From Rothia endophytica (GTDB lineage: Bacteria; Actinomycetota; Actinomycetes; Actinomycetales; Micrococcaceae), in the NCBI RefSeq assembly GCF_928381505.1, contig NZ_CAKMSJ010000011.1, forward strand, positions 21,811 to 85,810: DNA of 64,000 nt. The letters are read 5' to 3'. Of the stretch, positions 26,447 to 36,646 are shown one piece after another. Under the pieces are notes generated by a model. It did no database searches. It was not told the origin of the DNA and was given only the letters and a program-made list of their open reading frames with translations. The stretch's first letter is position 1; every line of letters begins with the position of its first letter. A program made the position numbers and the translations under genes.

Positions 26447-26467
26447 GTTGAGTGAAAGGCGCTCAAC
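26447..26467 (+). promoter_or_regulatory. HAIR operator 2 (HspR site)
   Basis: GTTGAGT, 7 bases, GCTCAAC: a second HAIR 51 bases after the first site, between the -35-like element and the dnaK start. Two sites suggest cooperative HspR repression (inference). Confidence 0.85.
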
Positions 26468-26518
26468 TTTGAAGATGTCACGAGTGTAAATATCAATCCA
26501 ATACAAGGAGTAAATCTC

Positions 26519-28366
26519 ATGGCACGTGCAGTAGGCATTGACCTCGGTACCACCAACTCAGTTGTAGCAGTCCTCGAAGGTGGCGAGCCCACCGTTATCG
26601 CCAACGCAGAAGGCGCCCGCACCACCCCCTCCGTCGTAGCATTCAGCAAGGACGGAGAGGTTCTGGTAGGCGACGTTGCAAAGCGTCAGGCAGTGACCAA
26701 CGTTGACCGCACCATCGCGTCCGTCAAGCGCCACATGGGCACCACCTGGTCCCAGGACATTGACGGTAAGGCATACACCGCTCAGGAGATCTCAGCTCGT
26801 ACCCTCATGAAGCTTAAGGGCGACGCTGAAGCTTACCTGAATGACACCGTCACCGACGCTGTGATCACCGTTCCCGCGTACTTCAACGACGCTGAGCGTC
26901 AGGCAACCAAGGAGGCCGGCGAAATCGCAGGCCTCAACGTCCTGCGTATCGTCAACGAGCCCACCGCGGCAGCACTGGCTTACGGCCTGGACAAGGGCAA
27001 TGAAGACGAACTGATTCTGGTCTTCGACCTCGGCGGCGGTACCTTCGACGTCTCCCTGCTCGAAGTTGGCAAGGATGAAGACGGCTTCTCCACCATCCAG
27101 GTTCGCGCAACCTCCGGTGACAACCGTCTGGGTGGCGATGACTGGGATCAGCGCATCGTTGACTTCCTGCTGGAGCAGGTCAAGTCCAAGACCGGTGCTG
27201 ACCTGTCCAAGGACAAGATTGCTCTGCAGCGTCTGCGTGAAGCAGCTGAGCAGGCTAAGAAGGAACTCTCCTCAGCTACCTCAACTAACATCTCCCTGCA
27301 GTACCTCTCCGTTACCGCAGAAGGCCCCATCCACCTGGATGAGAAGCTGACCCGCGCTAAGTTCCAGGACATGACCGCAGACCTGATCGAGCGTACCAAG
27401 AAGCCCTTTAAGGACGTCATCTCAGAAGCTGGCGTATCAGTCTCAGAGATCGCTCACATCGTTCTGGTCGGTGGCTCAACCCGTATGCCCGCTGTTACCG
27501 AGGTCGTCAAGGAACTCTCCGGTGGCCGCGAACCCAACAAGGGCGTCAACCCCGATGAGGTCGTCGCTATGGGTGCAGCCCTGCAGGCAGGCGTTCTGAA
27601 GGGTGAGCGCAAGGACGTTCTGCTGATCGACGTTACCCCCCTCTCCCTCGGTATCGAGACCAAGGGCGGCGTCATGACCAAGCTGATCGAGCGCAACACC
27701 GCGATCCCCACCAAGCGCAGCGAAACCTTCACCACCGCTGAAGACAACCAGCCTTCAGTATCCATCCAGGTCTTCCAGGGCGAGCGTGAGTTCACCCGCG
27801 ACAACAAGAACTTGGGTACCTTTGAGCTGACCGGTATCGCACCCGCACCCCGCGGCATGCCCCAGATTGAGGTCACCTTCGACATTGACGCCAACGGTAT
27901 CGTGCACGTATCTGCTAAGGACAAGGGCACCGGTACCGAGCAGTCAATGACCATCACCGGTGGCTCCTCACTCTCCAAGGAGGACATTGACCGCATGGTC
28001 AAGGACGCCGAAGCACACGCTGAGCAGGACAAGGCACGCCGCGAGGCAGCCGAGACCCGCAACGCAGCTGAGAACTCCGCTTACTCCATCGAGAAGCTCA
28101 TCAAGGAAAACGACGAGAAGCTGCCCGAGGACGTCAAGACCGAGGTTCAGGCTGATGTGGACGCCGTCAAGGCAGCCCTTGAAGGTGAAGACGATGATGC
28201 CGTCAAGGCAGCCTTCGAGAAGCTGCAGGCTTCACAGACCAAGCTGGGCGAGGCACTCTACGCCCAGGCGCAGGCTGATGCAGCTAACGCTGATGCCGGT
28301 GCACCCAAGGCTGATGAAGACGACGTAGTAGACGCCGAAGTTATCGACGAAGACGAAAAGAAGTAA
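26519..28366 (+). CDS. dnaK: Chaperone DnaK (Hsp70)
   Basis: 615 residues, full length. The nucleotide-binding domain starts [13 protein letters not shown] and has [15 protein letters not shown] and the [10 protein letters not shown] motif. The substrate-binding domain and helical lid follow, and the acidic tail ends with EVIDEDEKK. It refolds proteins with DnaJ and GrpE. It is the first gene of dnaK-grpE-dnaJ-hspR, with only 2 bases to grpE. Codon choice is strongly biased to GC-ending codons, as expected for a highly expressed gene. Confidence 0.98.
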   Translation: MARAVGIDLGTTNSVVAVLEGGEPTVIANAEGARTTPSVVAFSKDGEVLVGDVAKRQAVTNVDRTIASVKRHMGTTWSQDIDGKAYTAQEISARTLMKLKGDAEAYLNDTVTDAVITVPAYFNDAERQATKEAGEIAGLNVLRIVNEPTAAALAYGLDKGNEDELILVFDLGGGTFDVSLLEVGKDEDGFSTIQVRATSGDNRLGGDDWDQRIVDFLLEQVKSKTGADLSKDKIALQRLREAAEQAKKELSSATSTNISLQYLSVTAEGPIHLDEKLTRAKFQDMTADLIERTKKPFKDVISEAGVSVSEIAHIVLVGGSTRMPAVTEVVKELSGGREPNKGVNPDEVVAMGAALQAGVLKGERKDVLLIDVTPLSLGIETKGGVMTKLIERNTAIPTKRSETFTTAEDNQPSVSIQVFQGEREFTRDNKNLGTFELTGIAPAPRGMPQIEVTFDIDANGIVHVSAKDKGTGTEQSMTITGGSSLSKEDIDRMVKDAEAHAEQDKARREAAETRNAAENSAYSIEKLIKENDEKLPEDVKTEVQADVDAVKAALEGEDDDAVKAAFEKLQASQTKLGEALYAQAQADAANADAGAPKADEDDVVDAEVIDEDEKK

Positions 28367-28368
28367 CC

Positions 28369-28965
28369 ATGTCTGAGAACACCAACGAGCCCCAGGGCCA
28401 AGAAACCGATCCGCTGGAAGAAGCCTTCAGTGCTCCTGCCGCTGACGGTCACCCTGAAGCGACCGAGGGTGTCACCGACGAGGCCGCTGCACCGGGTGAA
28501 ACCGGTGCAGCCGCCGAGGCGGGCGAGACTGCAGAAACCTCTGCAGACGCTGCCCTGGCAGCTGAACGTCTCGAAGACCTCCGCCGCCTTCAGGCTGAGT
28601 TCACCAACTACAAGAACCGCACCACCAAGGAAAAAGAGCAGCTGCGTGACTTTGTGATTGGTGACGTCATCGCCTCCCTGCTGCCGGTCTTTGACGACAT
28701 TGACGCGGCTCGCACCCACGGCGACCTGGAAGACGGCCCCTTCTCCGCAATCGCCAAGAAGCTGGATGAAACCCTCACCAAGCAGGGCCTGGTCCGCTTC
28801 GGCGAAATCGGTGACGCCTTCGACCCCCAGGTGCACGAGGCAGTGCTACAGCAGCCCACCGGCGAGGTGGAACCCGACCACGTATCCATGGTTCTGCGCT
28901 ACGGCTACAAGGTCAACGACCGCGTCGTCCGCACCGCGCAGGTAGCGGTAGCAGTCGCTGAATAA
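28369..28965 (+). CDS. grpE: Nucleotide exchange factor GrpE
   Basis: 198 residues. A long acidic low-complexity N-terminus (1-60) is followed by the coiled coil (ERLEDLRRLQAEFTNYKNRTTKEKEQ) and the beta-domain signature in VLQQPTGEVEPDHVSMVLRYGYKVND-like sequence near the end. It releases ADP from DnaK. Confidence 0.95.
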   Translation: MSENTNEPQGQETDPLEEAFSAPAADGHPEATEGVTDEAAAPGETGAAAEAGETAETSADAALAAERLEDLRRLQAEFTNYKNRTTKEKEQLRDFVIGDVIASLLPVFDDIDAARTHGDLEDGPFSAIAKKLDETLTKQGLVRFGEIGDAFDPQVHEAVLQQPTGEVEPDHVSMVLRYGYKVNDRVVRTAQVAVAVAE

Positions 28966-29075
28966 GGCAGACTAAAACCACGGTGGGCGGGCACATCTAG
29001 TGCCCGCCCACAGCCCTAACTGGGCAGCAAAAAACTTTTTCTAAACGATGACCGTCTACCCGGAAGGAGACGCAC

Positions 29076-30095
29076 ATGGCTAGTGAAAATTGGCTGAACA
29101 CAGATTTTTATAAGGTACTGGGCGTCTCTGAAACCGCCTCAGACACAGACATCAAAAAGGCCTACCGCAAGCTAGCGCGTAAGTACCACCCCGACCAGAA
29201 CCCCGGCGACACCGCGGCTGAAAAGAAGTTCAAAGAAATTTCTGAAGCCAATGACGTGCTCTCGGACAAGAAGCAGCGCGAAGAATACGACCAGATCCGC
29301 AAGTACGGGGCTGCCGGTTTCGGCGGCGGCTTCCCGGGCGGTGCCGGTGGGTTCCCCGGGGGAGGTTTCCCCGGTGGGGCAGGCAGCTTTAGTTACAGCA
29401 CCGGTGGTGGCTCCCAGGGCATCAATATTGAGGACTTGCTGGGCGGAATGTTCGGAGGCGGTATGGGCGGTGGCTCATCCCGCGGTGGTTTCCCCGGTGG
29501 TATGGGTGGAGGTTTCCCCGGCGGTGCCGGCGGCTTCCAACAGCCCGCCCCCAAGGGGCAGGACGCTACGACCAGTGCCCGCATCAGCCTCAAGCAGGCC
29601 TATGAGGGTGCCGAGGTTAGCGTCTTCCGCCCCGGCGGTTCCCAGACCACAGCCCGTCTGCCCCAGGGCGTCAAGGACGGCCAAAAGGTGCGTCTGCGTG
29701 GCAAGGGGCACGCCGGTCACGGCGGTGCTGGCGACCTGTTGGTGACCGTGCGAGTGGACGCGCACCCTGTCTTTGAACGCGAGGGCGATAACGTGCTGGT
29801 GCGTGTACCCGTCACCCTGGACGAAGCCATTAACGGCACCGTTCTAGAGGTGCCCACCTTGGACGGCAAGAGCGTCAAGCTCCGCCTGGCTGCAGGCTCG
29901 CCTGCGGGCCGCAAGATGCGAGCCAAGGGCCGCGGCTTCGTGACCAAGCAGGGAACCGGCGATATGCTGGTGCTACCCGAGGTGCAGGTACCCACAGGCC
30001 TTACGGACGAGGCGCAGGAAGCCCTATCCCGCTTCATGGAGCTGGCACCCCAAGGTAACCCGCGCGAAGAACTCTTCAGGAAAGCCGGTGTGTAA
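29076..30095 (+). CDS. dnaJ: DnaJ-family co-chaperone without zinc finger
   Basis: 339 residues. J-domain at 10-76 with HPD at 38-40; a long G/F-rich linker (about 78-165, many GGFPGG repeats); then the two C-terminal beta domains ([42 protein letters not shown]). The four CxxCxGxG repeats of classical DnaJ are absent, so it is a type-II/CbpA-like J protein, as in several actinobacterial dnaK operons. It has an SD (GGAGA) and lies 110 bases after grpE. Confidence 0.92.
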   Translation: MASENWLNTDFYKVLGVSETASDTDIKKAYRKLARKYHPDQNPGDTAAEKKFKEISEANDVLSDKKQREEYDQIRKYGAAGFGGGFPGGAGGFPGGGFPGGAGSFSYSTGGGSQGINIEDLLGGMFGGGMGGGSSRGGFPGGMGGGFPGGAGGFQQPAPKGQDATTSARISLKQAYEGAEVSVFRPGGSQTTARLPQGVKDGQKVRLRGKGHAGHGGAGDLLVTVRVDAHPVFEREGDNVLVRVPVTLDEAINGTVLEVPTLDGKSVKLRLAAGSPAGRKMRAKGRGFVTKQGTGDMLVLPEVQVPTGLTDEAQEALSRFMELAPQGNPREELFRKAGV

Positions 30096-30097
30096 CC

Positions 30098-30532
30098 ATG
30101 GCCTTTGAATCAGACCGACCGGTCTTCGTCATCTCGGTGGCGGCAGAGCTGGCAGGGATGCACCCTCAGACCCTGCGCCAGTACGACCGCCTGGGCCTGG
30201 TTCAACCCTCTCGCGCACCGGGTAAGGCCCGCCGCTACTCTGAGCGGGATGTGCAGAAGCTCCAAGAAATTCAGGAGCTCTCGCAGTCAGGCGTATCCCT
30301 AGAAGGCATCAAGCGCGTGATGGAACTGGAGCACCAGGTGGAGGCTCTTAAGGCTCGGAATGCTGAGCTTTTGCGAGAGAACGAAGCTCTACTTCACCGT
30401 ATCCAGGACGGCTCCCGTGTCTTCGCTGCTGGTGCGTCCGGCGATATCGTGCACCTGGCACGCGGCAAGCGTCCTGCTGCCCGCCAGCGCTCCCAGGCCG
30501 TGGTGCTCTACCGCCCCAAGAATAGTAAATGA
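30098..30532 (+). CDS. hspR: MerR-type heat-shock repressor HspR
   Basis: 144 residues. The N-terminal MerR winged helix (ISVAAELAGMHPQTLRQYDRLGL) is followed by a wing with ARRYSERDV and a coiled coil (VEALKARNAELLRENEALLHR). It is the last gene of the dnaK operon (2 bases after dnaJ). In actinobacteria it binds the HAIR sites, with DnaK as co-repressor, giving feedback control. Confidence 0.95.
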   Translation: MAFESDRPVFVISVAAELAGMHPQTLRQYDRLGLVQPSRAPGKARRYSERDVQKLQEIQELSQSGVSLEGIKRVMELEHQVEALKARNAELLRENEALLHRIQDGSRVFAAGASGDIVHLARGKRPAARQRSQAVVLYRPKNSK

Positions 30533-30539
30533 GAGTGAC

Positions 30540-30592
30540 CCCCTTTCAGGTTGTGAATAATGACTGCCTGAAAGGGGCTTTTGTTGTTCTTG
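30540..30592 (+). terminator. Terminator of the dnaK operon
   Basis: CCCCTTTCAGG (30540-30550) pairs perfectly with CCTGAAAGGGG (30567-30577), followed by CTTTTGTTGTTCTT. It lies 8 bases after the hspR stop. Confidence 0.9.
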
Positions 30593-30718
30593 GCCATTGC
30601 ATCACCCAACGGCCTGAAGTGCGCGTTGTGCTGGCTTGTATTGTTTCTTGTGCCTTTCTCTGCACCGTGAGATACTTTCTTTGTAAAATAAATTACCGTC
30701 GGATGAAAGGCAAAACTC

Positions 30719-31822
30719 ATGACCTCACACCTCACCGCTGACGACATCACCACCTCAGCTAGCTTGCGCGATAACCTGCCCCCGGTTACCGGCATGGATG
30801 TCCAGTTTGGCCTGGACACCTTTGGCGATTCCACCCAAGACCTCGACGGCAAGCCATTGCATCAGGCGCAGGTGATCCGCAACGTCGTGGAGCAGGCAAA
30901 GCTGGCTGACCGCGTCGGCATCGACTTTTTTGGCGTAGGTGAGCACCATCGCCCCGACTACGCCGTATCAGCCCCCGACACCGTCCTAGCGGGCATCGCC
31001 ACCGCAACCGAGCGCATTCACCTGGGCTCAGCCGTAACTGTGCTCAGCTCTGATGACCCCATCCGCGTTTACCAGCGCTTTGCCACCATCGATGCTATGA
31101 GTAATGGCCGTGCTGAAGTGGTTCTGGGCCGCGGCTCCTTTACCGAGTCCTTCCCACTCTTCGGTTACAAGATGGAAGACTACAACCAGCTCTTTGCCGA
31201 GAAGCTCGAACTCTTCTCCCGTGTTGTCACCGAGGAGCCCGTCAACTGGAACCCCGGCAACCGCACCCCGCTGGTCAACCAGGAAATCTACCCCAAGACC
31301 GAAAACGGCCTTGCACAGTGGATTGCTGTGGGCGGTAGCCCCGAGTCTGTGGCTCGAGCAGCCCAGTACAAGATACCGCTGATGCTTGCCATCATTGGTG
31401 GCCCGGCAGAGCGCTTTAAGCCCTTCGTGGATCTCTACCACCGAGCCAACGCGCAGCTGGGTAACACCGGTCTGCCCGTTGCCGTCCATTCACCTGGACA
31501 CATTGCAGATACTGACGAAGAAGCCAAGGCACAGCTGCGTCAGCACTGGATTGCCAACCGCAACAAGATTGGTGCCGAGCGCGGCTGGGGACCAGCCAGC
31601 GTCGCCGAGTTCGACAACGAAGTAAATCACGGATCGCTCTACGTCGGGTCACCCGAGACTGTGGCTCAGAAGATTGCCGCTACCGTCAAGGCCCTGGGTA
31701 TTCAGCGTTTTGACCTCAAGTACTCTAACGGTCCCCTGCCTCACGAGTACTCCATGCGCTCTATTGAGCTCTACGGCACGCAGGTGATCCCGCGCGTGCG
31801 TGAGTTGCTGGCTGAGGGCTAA
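30719..31822 (+). CDS. LLM-class flavin-dependent oxidoreductase
   Basis: 367 residues of the bacterial luciferase-like (TIM-barrel, FMN/F420) superfamily. Seen are VEQAKLADRVGIDFFGVGEHH, the HLGSAVTVLSSDDPIRVYQRFATID segment and the LGRGSFTESFPLFGY region. The substrate is unknown. GAAAGG lies 8 bases before ATG 30719. It is a single-gene unit between two terminators. Confidence 0.88.
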   Translation: MTSHLTADDITTSASLRDNLPPVTGMDVQFGLDTFGDSTQDLDGKPLHQAQVIRNVVEQAKLADRVGIDFFGVGEHHRPDYAVSAPDTVLAGIATATERIHLGSAVTVLSSDDPIRVYQRFATIDAMSNGRAEVVLGRGSFTESFPLFGYKMEDYNQLFAEKLELFSRVVTEEPVNWNPGNRTPLVNQEIYPKTENGLAQWIAVGGSPESVARAAQYKIPLMLAIIGGPAERFKPFVDLYHRANAQLGNTGLPVAVHSPGHIADTDEEAKAQLRQHWIANRNKIGAERGWGPASVAEFDNEVNHGSLYVGSPETVAQKIAATVKALGIQRFDLKYSNGPLPHEYSMRSIELYGTQVIPRVRELLAEG

Positions 31823-31853
31823 AGTGCCCCGGTTGAAAGATTGAAAGTGGAGC

Positions 31854-31885
31854 GAGAGCCGGGTCCATCCCGGCTCTCTTTCGTT
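31854..31885 (+). terminator. Terminator after the LLM oxidoreductase
   Basis: GAGAGCCGGG (31854-31863) pairs perfectly with CCCGGCTCTC (31869-31878) around a 5-base loop, followed by TTTCGTT. Confidence 0.85.
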
Positions 31886-31954
31886 GAATCATCGCTACTC
31901 ATTCAGAAATATGCTGCATTAGTACCGCTGGCAGGGGCCATGTGAACAAATCTT

Positions 31955-32773
31955 CTAGTTACGAATGTAGGTCAGGTCGTGGGCGCGACGCCCTGCTTCG
32001 CCTGCCTTACGCTCAAAGCTGGTCAGGGTGCGTCCTTCCCAGCGCGGTGCCCAGCCGCCAATGGGGTCTTCCTCGGTGACACCCTCACCGGCGTGGGCAT
32101 TGGTGAAGGCGGGGTGAGCATCCAGAACTTCTCGCATCACCAGAGCGTATTCTTCCCAGTCGGTAGCCAGGCGCCAGGTGCCGCCGGGCTTGAGCACGCG
32201 GGCAATTTTATCTGCAAAACCGGGGGAGACCAGGCGACGCTTGTGATGGCGTGCCTTGTGCCAGGGGTCCGGGAAGAAAACCCACACCTCATCCACTGAA
32301 TTTTCGGGTAGCAGATTATCCAGCAGCTCGGGAGCGTTCGCCTGAGCAACCCGCACATTTTCAACCCCTGCCTGGCTCATCTTCAGCAGCAGGTCAGCGA
32401 TGCCCGGGGTATAGACCTCAACTGCTAGGAAGTCATTCTCAGGCACCTGGGCGGCGCGGTGCACAATCGCTTCACCCAGACCTGAACCGATTTCAAGTAC
32501 CAGGGGAGCGGTGCGACCGTAGAGCTTCTCCTGGTCAAAAACAGCGCCCTCGGCTACCGAGGTATCACCGATAGCGCGAGGTAAATCCAGCACGTGGCTG
32601 GGGGCGTAGGCGTCCCAGGCCTTCTGGCGGCGGGCGGTCAGGCGATCACCTCGGCGCACAAAAGAGTAAGGCTGGCGATGAAAAATCTCGGGTGCCGGTG
32701 CGTGGATGTCCTCGCCGGCAGCTACGCGCTGCGCCTTATCCTCTAGATCGGCTTTCTGCTTGTTGGTTTCCAT
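31955..32773 (-). CDS. trmB: tRNA (guanine-N7)-methyltransferase TrmB
   Basis: 272 residues. SAM-binding LVLEIGSGLGEAIVHRA, the EVYTPGIADLL segment and the conserved VWVFFPDPWHKARHHKRRLV motif identify TrmB, which forms m7G46 in tRNA. The first 60 or so residues are a variable N-terminal extension usual in actinobacteria. GGGAGA precedes ATG 32773. Confidence 0.95.
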   Translation of the reverse strand: METNKQKADLEDKAQRVAAGEDIHAPAPEIFHRQPYSFVRRGDRLTARRQKAWDAYAPSHVLDLPRAIGDTSVAEGAVFDQEKLYGRTAPLVLEIGSGLGEAIVHRAAQVPENDFLAVEVYTPGIADLLLKMSQAGVENVRVAQANAPELLDNLLPENSVDEVWVFFPDPWHKARHHKRRLVSPGFADKIARVLKPGGTWRLATDWEEYALVMREVLDAHPAFTNAHAGEGVTEEDPIGGWAPRWEGRTLTSFERKAGEAGRRAHDLTYIRN

Positions 32774-32912
32774 GACTCTCCCTGAGGTCTCGTGCGCCGG
32801 CAGTCACCGGTGCGATGGGCAGGGGCACGGAAAACCTAAGTGCACACCTGCACCCTGTGTAGGGCAGCTACCAGTTTACCGGGGAAAGTGCGCATGCACG
32901 TTGGCGTCGATT

Positions 32913-34586
32913 CTAAGGTTTACTGGCCCTGGGATCAGTGGGAGTGCCGAAGGAGGGTTTAGCCTGCTGGATGATGGGCAGTGAACCGGTCTGCAGGGGT
33001 ATAGAACCGGTCTGTACGTTAGTGAGGGTTACATCGTAGACCGGTGCCGCCTCAGCCGTTGCTGTATGCTCCTCAAGCATCTTTTCGGTAATCACTTTGA
33101 GGCTGGTAGTGTCCGGGTGTTCAAGTTCCGGGTTCTTCTGGGATAGGTCAACCTGATGGTCAATCTGGGCATCCAAACCGCCGGGCAGCCCGTACATAAA
33201 TCCGTCGATGGTATCCACCGTTGCCTCAAAATTGGGGTCATGGGTCAGGTACTTTTTGGTTTCCCGTGCCACCAGGCCAGAGAGCAACAACAGACCTACC
33301 AGGTTGGGAAGAGCCATCAGGCCGTTCATTAGGTCTGAGAAAGTAAAGACAATAGTGAGGGGTGCAATAGCGCCCACACCGCACATAATAGCGAAGGCCA
33401 AACGGTAGCCGGTGATGGCACGACGTCCGCCACCCAGAGATTCTAGGGCACGCTCGCCGTAGTAGGACCAGCCCAGCACGGTGGAATAGCCCAGGAGCAC
33501 CAGACAGAAGGTCACGATGTAGCCACCCCAGGCACCGGGCAGGCCGGTAGCGAAAGCCAGAGAGGTCATGGTCGCGGGGTCATCGCCCGTCCAGGTGCCG
33601 GTGGTGAGGATGACGAAGCCGGTCATGGAAATAACGATGATGGTGTCCACGAAGGTCTGGGTCATGGACGCTAGACCCTGGCGCACCGGGTGAGAAGTAG
33701 CTGCTACCGCGGCGGGAATGGACGCGGTGCCCATACCCGATTCGTTAGAGAAGAGTGAGCGCTGGGCGCCAATCTGCATGGCAATGAGGAAGCCTGCACC
33801 CACCGCGCCGCCGGCAGCACCTTCACCGGTGAAGGCACCTCGCAAAATCATGCCAAAAACTTCGGGAATCTGCCCGACGTTGAGCATCACGATGTAGCTA
33901 CCAAAACCCAGGTAAAGCAGGATCATAAGGGGCACACAAATCGCGGCTATTTTGGAGACAATCTTGATGCCGCCTAGTAGGGCGGCAGCGGTCAGTACAG
34001 CCAGTGCAACAGCTGTTACAACCGGTGAGATGCCAAAAGAGTGGTCCAGGTTGGCAGAGATAGCGTTGGACTGGGTCATGTTGCCAATACCAAAGCAGGC
34101 AAAGACGCAGCAGATAGCGAACATCGTAGCCAGGAACTTACCGAACTTATTGGGGATGCCCCGTTGCAGGTAGGCTTGCGGGCCGCCAGTCAGTTCCCCC
34201 ATCTTGTCATAGTGGCGAAAGCGCACACCCAAAAAACATTCCGCGTACTTGGAAGCCATACCCAAGATGGCGGTGACCCACATCCAGAAGAGGGCGCCGG
34301 GGCCACCGATGCTGATGGAAAGAGCTACGCCCACAATATTGCCGGTGCCCACCGTAGCTCCGAGGGCAGTGCTCATCGCCTGGAATGATGAAATCTCGCC
34401 TTTGAGACCGGGTTGTTTGGCGCGGCGTCCAAACTGGATGCTCATTGCCTTGGTGAAGAGGCGTAGCTGAATCAGCCCCAGCCGCAGGGTCAAAAAGAGG
34501 CCGGTTCCCACCAGTAGGGGGAGTAGAAGCCAGGGGCCCCAGATGAAGGAGCTAGCGGAATCGAGTATGTTTTGGAGCGCGTCCAT
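32913..34586 (-). CDS. Sodium:alanine symporter (AGCS family)
   Basis: 557 residues with about ten helices and the family motifs TALGATVGTGNIVGVA, GPGALFWMWVTAILGMASKYAE and GAQRSLFSNESGMGTA. It imports alanine or glycine with Na+. The C-terminal tail (about 470-557) is polar and longer than in Bacillus AlsT. AGGA lies 7 bases before ATG 34586. Confidence 0.93.
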   Translation of the reverse strand: MDALQNILDSASSFIWGPWLLLPLLVGTGLFLTLRLGLIQLRLFTKAMSIQFGRRAKQPGLKGEISSFQAMSTALGATVGTGNIVGVALSISIGGPGALFWMWVTAILGMASKYAECFLGVRFRHYDKMGELTGGPQAYLQRGIPNKFGKFLATMFAICCVFACFGIGNMTQSNAISANLDHSFGISPVVTAVALAVLTAAALLGGIKIVSKIAAICVPLMILLYLGFGSYIVMLNVGQIPEVFGMILRGAFTGEGAAGGAVGAGFLIAMQIGAQRSLFSNESGMGTASIPAAVAATSHPVRQGLASMTQTFVDTIIVISMTGFVILTTGTWTGDDPATMTSLAFATGLPGAWGGYIVTFCLVLLGYSTVLGWSYYGERALESLGGGRRAITGYRLAFAIMCGVGAIAPLTIVFTFSDLMNGLMALPNLVGLLLLSGLVARETKKYLTHDPNFEATVDTIDGFMYGLPGGLDAQIDHQVDLSQKNPELEHPDTTSLKVITEKMLEEHTATAEAAPVYDVTLTNVQTGSIPLQTGSLPIIQQAKPSFGTPTDPRASKP

Positions 34587-34691
34587 GGTATGTCCTGTGG
34601 TGCAAGGGTAGTTTGCCTAGACAGCAATGTACCACGAAATAAACAGCAGGCTGTCGGTTATGACAGGTCATGTGCTGCTGTTTGCAGCCAC

Positions 34692-34735
34692 AAAAAACCC
34701 CGCACCTGCTGCTCTGAGAGCAGCTGATGCGGGGC
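34692..34735 (-). terminator. Terminator of the DoxX-like gene
   Basis: A 17-base stem (CCCCGCACCTGCTGCTC with GAGCAGCTGATGCGGGG, one mismatched position) is followed on the minus strand by six T. It lies 16 bases beyond the stop at 34751. Confidence 0.85.
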
Positions 34736-34750
34736 TTAGATCTGGCGTCG

Positions 34751-35158
34751 CTACTTCTTCTTTGATGAGAAGAGCAGGGCTAGGCCAGCGCCGAGCATGA
34801 TGAAGTCCTTAGCCAGGCTGGTGCCCTCCTGGGTGGGGCGGATGCCGTCATTCTGGGTCATGTCATCGTTGCCGAAGTACATGGTCAGCATGCCGGCTGA
34901 GAAGACGGTCAGACCCAGGCCAGCCAGCTTAGCGGGGACGACGGGGAGCAGTAGTGCAGCACCCAGTGCGGTTTCGCCGAAGGCAAGTGCCTTACCAAAC
35001 TGCTGATTTGAGAGCTTTTCAACGGCAGGGACGCCGGTGGCTGCCATGCTCTTGAGGTAGCCGTAGGTGCCCTCGTCCATATTCAGCTTGCCGATGCCGG
35101 AGTTGAGGATTAATGGGCCAGAAGTTGCGCGTAGAGCTGCGTTTGAAAGAAGGCTCAT
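34751..35158 (-). CDS. DoxX-like small membrane protein
   Basis: 135 residues with four helices; the RATSGPLILNSGIGKL start, the FGKALAFGETALGAALLL helix and a lysine-rich tail fit the DoxX/SURF4-like group. Function unknown; often linked to thiol or redox balance. The longer frame from 35233 is rejected, because ATG 35158 has a GGA at suitable spacing and gives a family-like N-terminus. Confidence 0.72.
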   Translation of the reverse strand: MSLLSNAALRATSGPLILNSGIGKLNMDEGTYGYLKSMAATGVPAVEKLSNQQFGKALAFGETALGAALLLPVVPAKLAGLGLTVFSAGMLTMYFGNDDMTQNDGIRPTQEGTSLAKDFIMLGAGLALLFSSKKK

Positions 35159-35338
35159 GAAAATTCCGTTCTGTTGGTTTATCAGTATGACGAAAACTTT
35201 ACCGTGAAAACATTTTTCTGTGAAATCCATCAACGGAAGACACAGGTTTCAAGCGGAAACAGTCTTGCTACTCCCAAGCGTAATCACCATTGCTTCTTAG
35301 CTGAACACGGCACGCCAGGGGAAAGAAAGCTCGTATTT

Positions 35339-36562
35339 TCACCCTGCTTTTTTGCCCAGGGCTAGAGCTGAAAAAAGAGCAGATACCAGCAGCAGGCCCG
35401 TGCAGGCAAGGGCAGTGCCTGACCAGCCAGCAGCCGTGTAGAGCAGGCCTGTAGCCCACCCCACGAGAGCGGACCCAGTGTAATAAAAAGAGTTGTAGAG
35501 GGCAGTTGCCTGGGTTTTGGCATCGAGGGAGAGCATACCCACCCAACCAGAGGCAATCGCGTGTGCGGCAAAGAAACCGGTGGTGAGAACAGCTAAGCCA
35601 AGCACCACCACCGGCAGGGGGTCCGCCAGGGTGAGCAGAATGCCTGCCGCCATGAGCAGGCAGGAGGCCAGAAAAACAGGTTTGAGTCCGTGTCTACCAG
35701 TCAGCCGTGAGGCCGCCCCCGATGACACCGTGCCAAAGAGATACATCAGGAAGAGGAAGGCGATGAGGGTGGGGGAGAGAAAGTAGGGGGGTGCCTGCAG
35801 CTTGAAACCGATGTAGTTATAGATACTGACCAGGGCGCCCATCAGAGCGAAACCAGCAAAGAAGAGAGCTAGCACCTGCATATTGGTCAGCAGGCCTCTC
35901 ATTTTGTGGAGGAAACCCGGTGCAGAGCCTACCCCGCTAGATTCTGGCGAGGCGCCAGGTGTTCGCTGACGGTCGTGGGAGGCTGGTATGAGCGTGATAA
36001 AAAGAACCGCAGCTAGTGCCCCCACCACCGAGACAGCGAACATGGAGAGCCGCCAGCTCATGACCTCAGAGAGAGGGCCAGCAATGATTCTGCCTGCTAG
36101 CCCACCAATACTGGTTCCCGAGATATAAAGTCCGGTAGCAGCAGCGCGCACCGAAGGGTGGGCTTCTGACACAATGACGGCGACAGCCAGACCAGCCACC
36201 CCACCCAGAAAGGCACCCTCAACGGTGCGGAGCAGGAGCATGAGCGGGTAGTGACTGACCCAGGGGGTGAGTAGCCCGAAACATGTGGCACCCAGCACTG
36301 CAACGGTCATGGTGCGCACCCGACCAAAACGGTCAGCAACCGACGCCCAGAGTAGGGTGCAGATTGCAAGACCGGCGGTGGCACAGGACATGGTTAGCGC
36401 TGCTGTATCTGCAGAAAAACGCAGATCCTGTGCGATGGCAGGTAGCAAGGGCTGGGGGGAATAGAGCTGGGCAAAGGTGGCAAGACCAGCGGCAAACATG
36501 GCGATGAGCAGACGGCGGTACTCGCGCGAACCGCGACGATAGCCGGCAAACTCCGTGCTCAC
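35339..36562 (-). CDS. MFS transporter, YnfM/arabinose-efflux type
   Basis: 407 residues with 12 helices. The N-terminus (YRRLLIAMFAAGLATFAQLYSPQPLLP) is the signature of the YnfM/YgaY group, and motif A appears as SVADRFGRVRTMTVAV. Substrate unknown. GTG 36562 has a perfect AAGGAGG 5 bases ahead. Confidence 0.86.
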   Translation of the reverse strand: MSTEFAGYRRGSREYRRLLIAMFAAGLATFAQLYSPQPLLPAIAQDLRFSADTAALTMSCATAGLAICTLLWASVADRFGRVRTMTVAVLGATCFGLLTPWVSHYPLMLLLRTVEGAFLGGVAGLAVAVIVSEAHPSVRAAATGLYISGTSIGGLAGRIIAGPLSEVMSWRLSMFAVSVVGALAAVLFITLIPASHDRQRTPGASPESSGVGSAPGFLHKMRGLLTNMQVLALFFAGFALMGALVSIYNYIGFKLQAPPYFLSPTLIAFLFLMYLFGTVSSGAASRLTGRHGLKPVFLASCLLMAAGILLTLADPLPVVVLGLAVLTTGFFAAHAIASGWVGMLSLDAKTQATALYNSFYYTGSALVGWATGLLYTAAGWSGTALACTGLLLVSALFSALALGKKAG

Positions 36563-36646
36563 TGCTGCCTCCTTGCTGAGCCTTAGGTGGGGCGTCCTTA
36601 CCCCCTTCTATCTTTATCACGGGTCAGGACGCTTGCCGGATTATTA

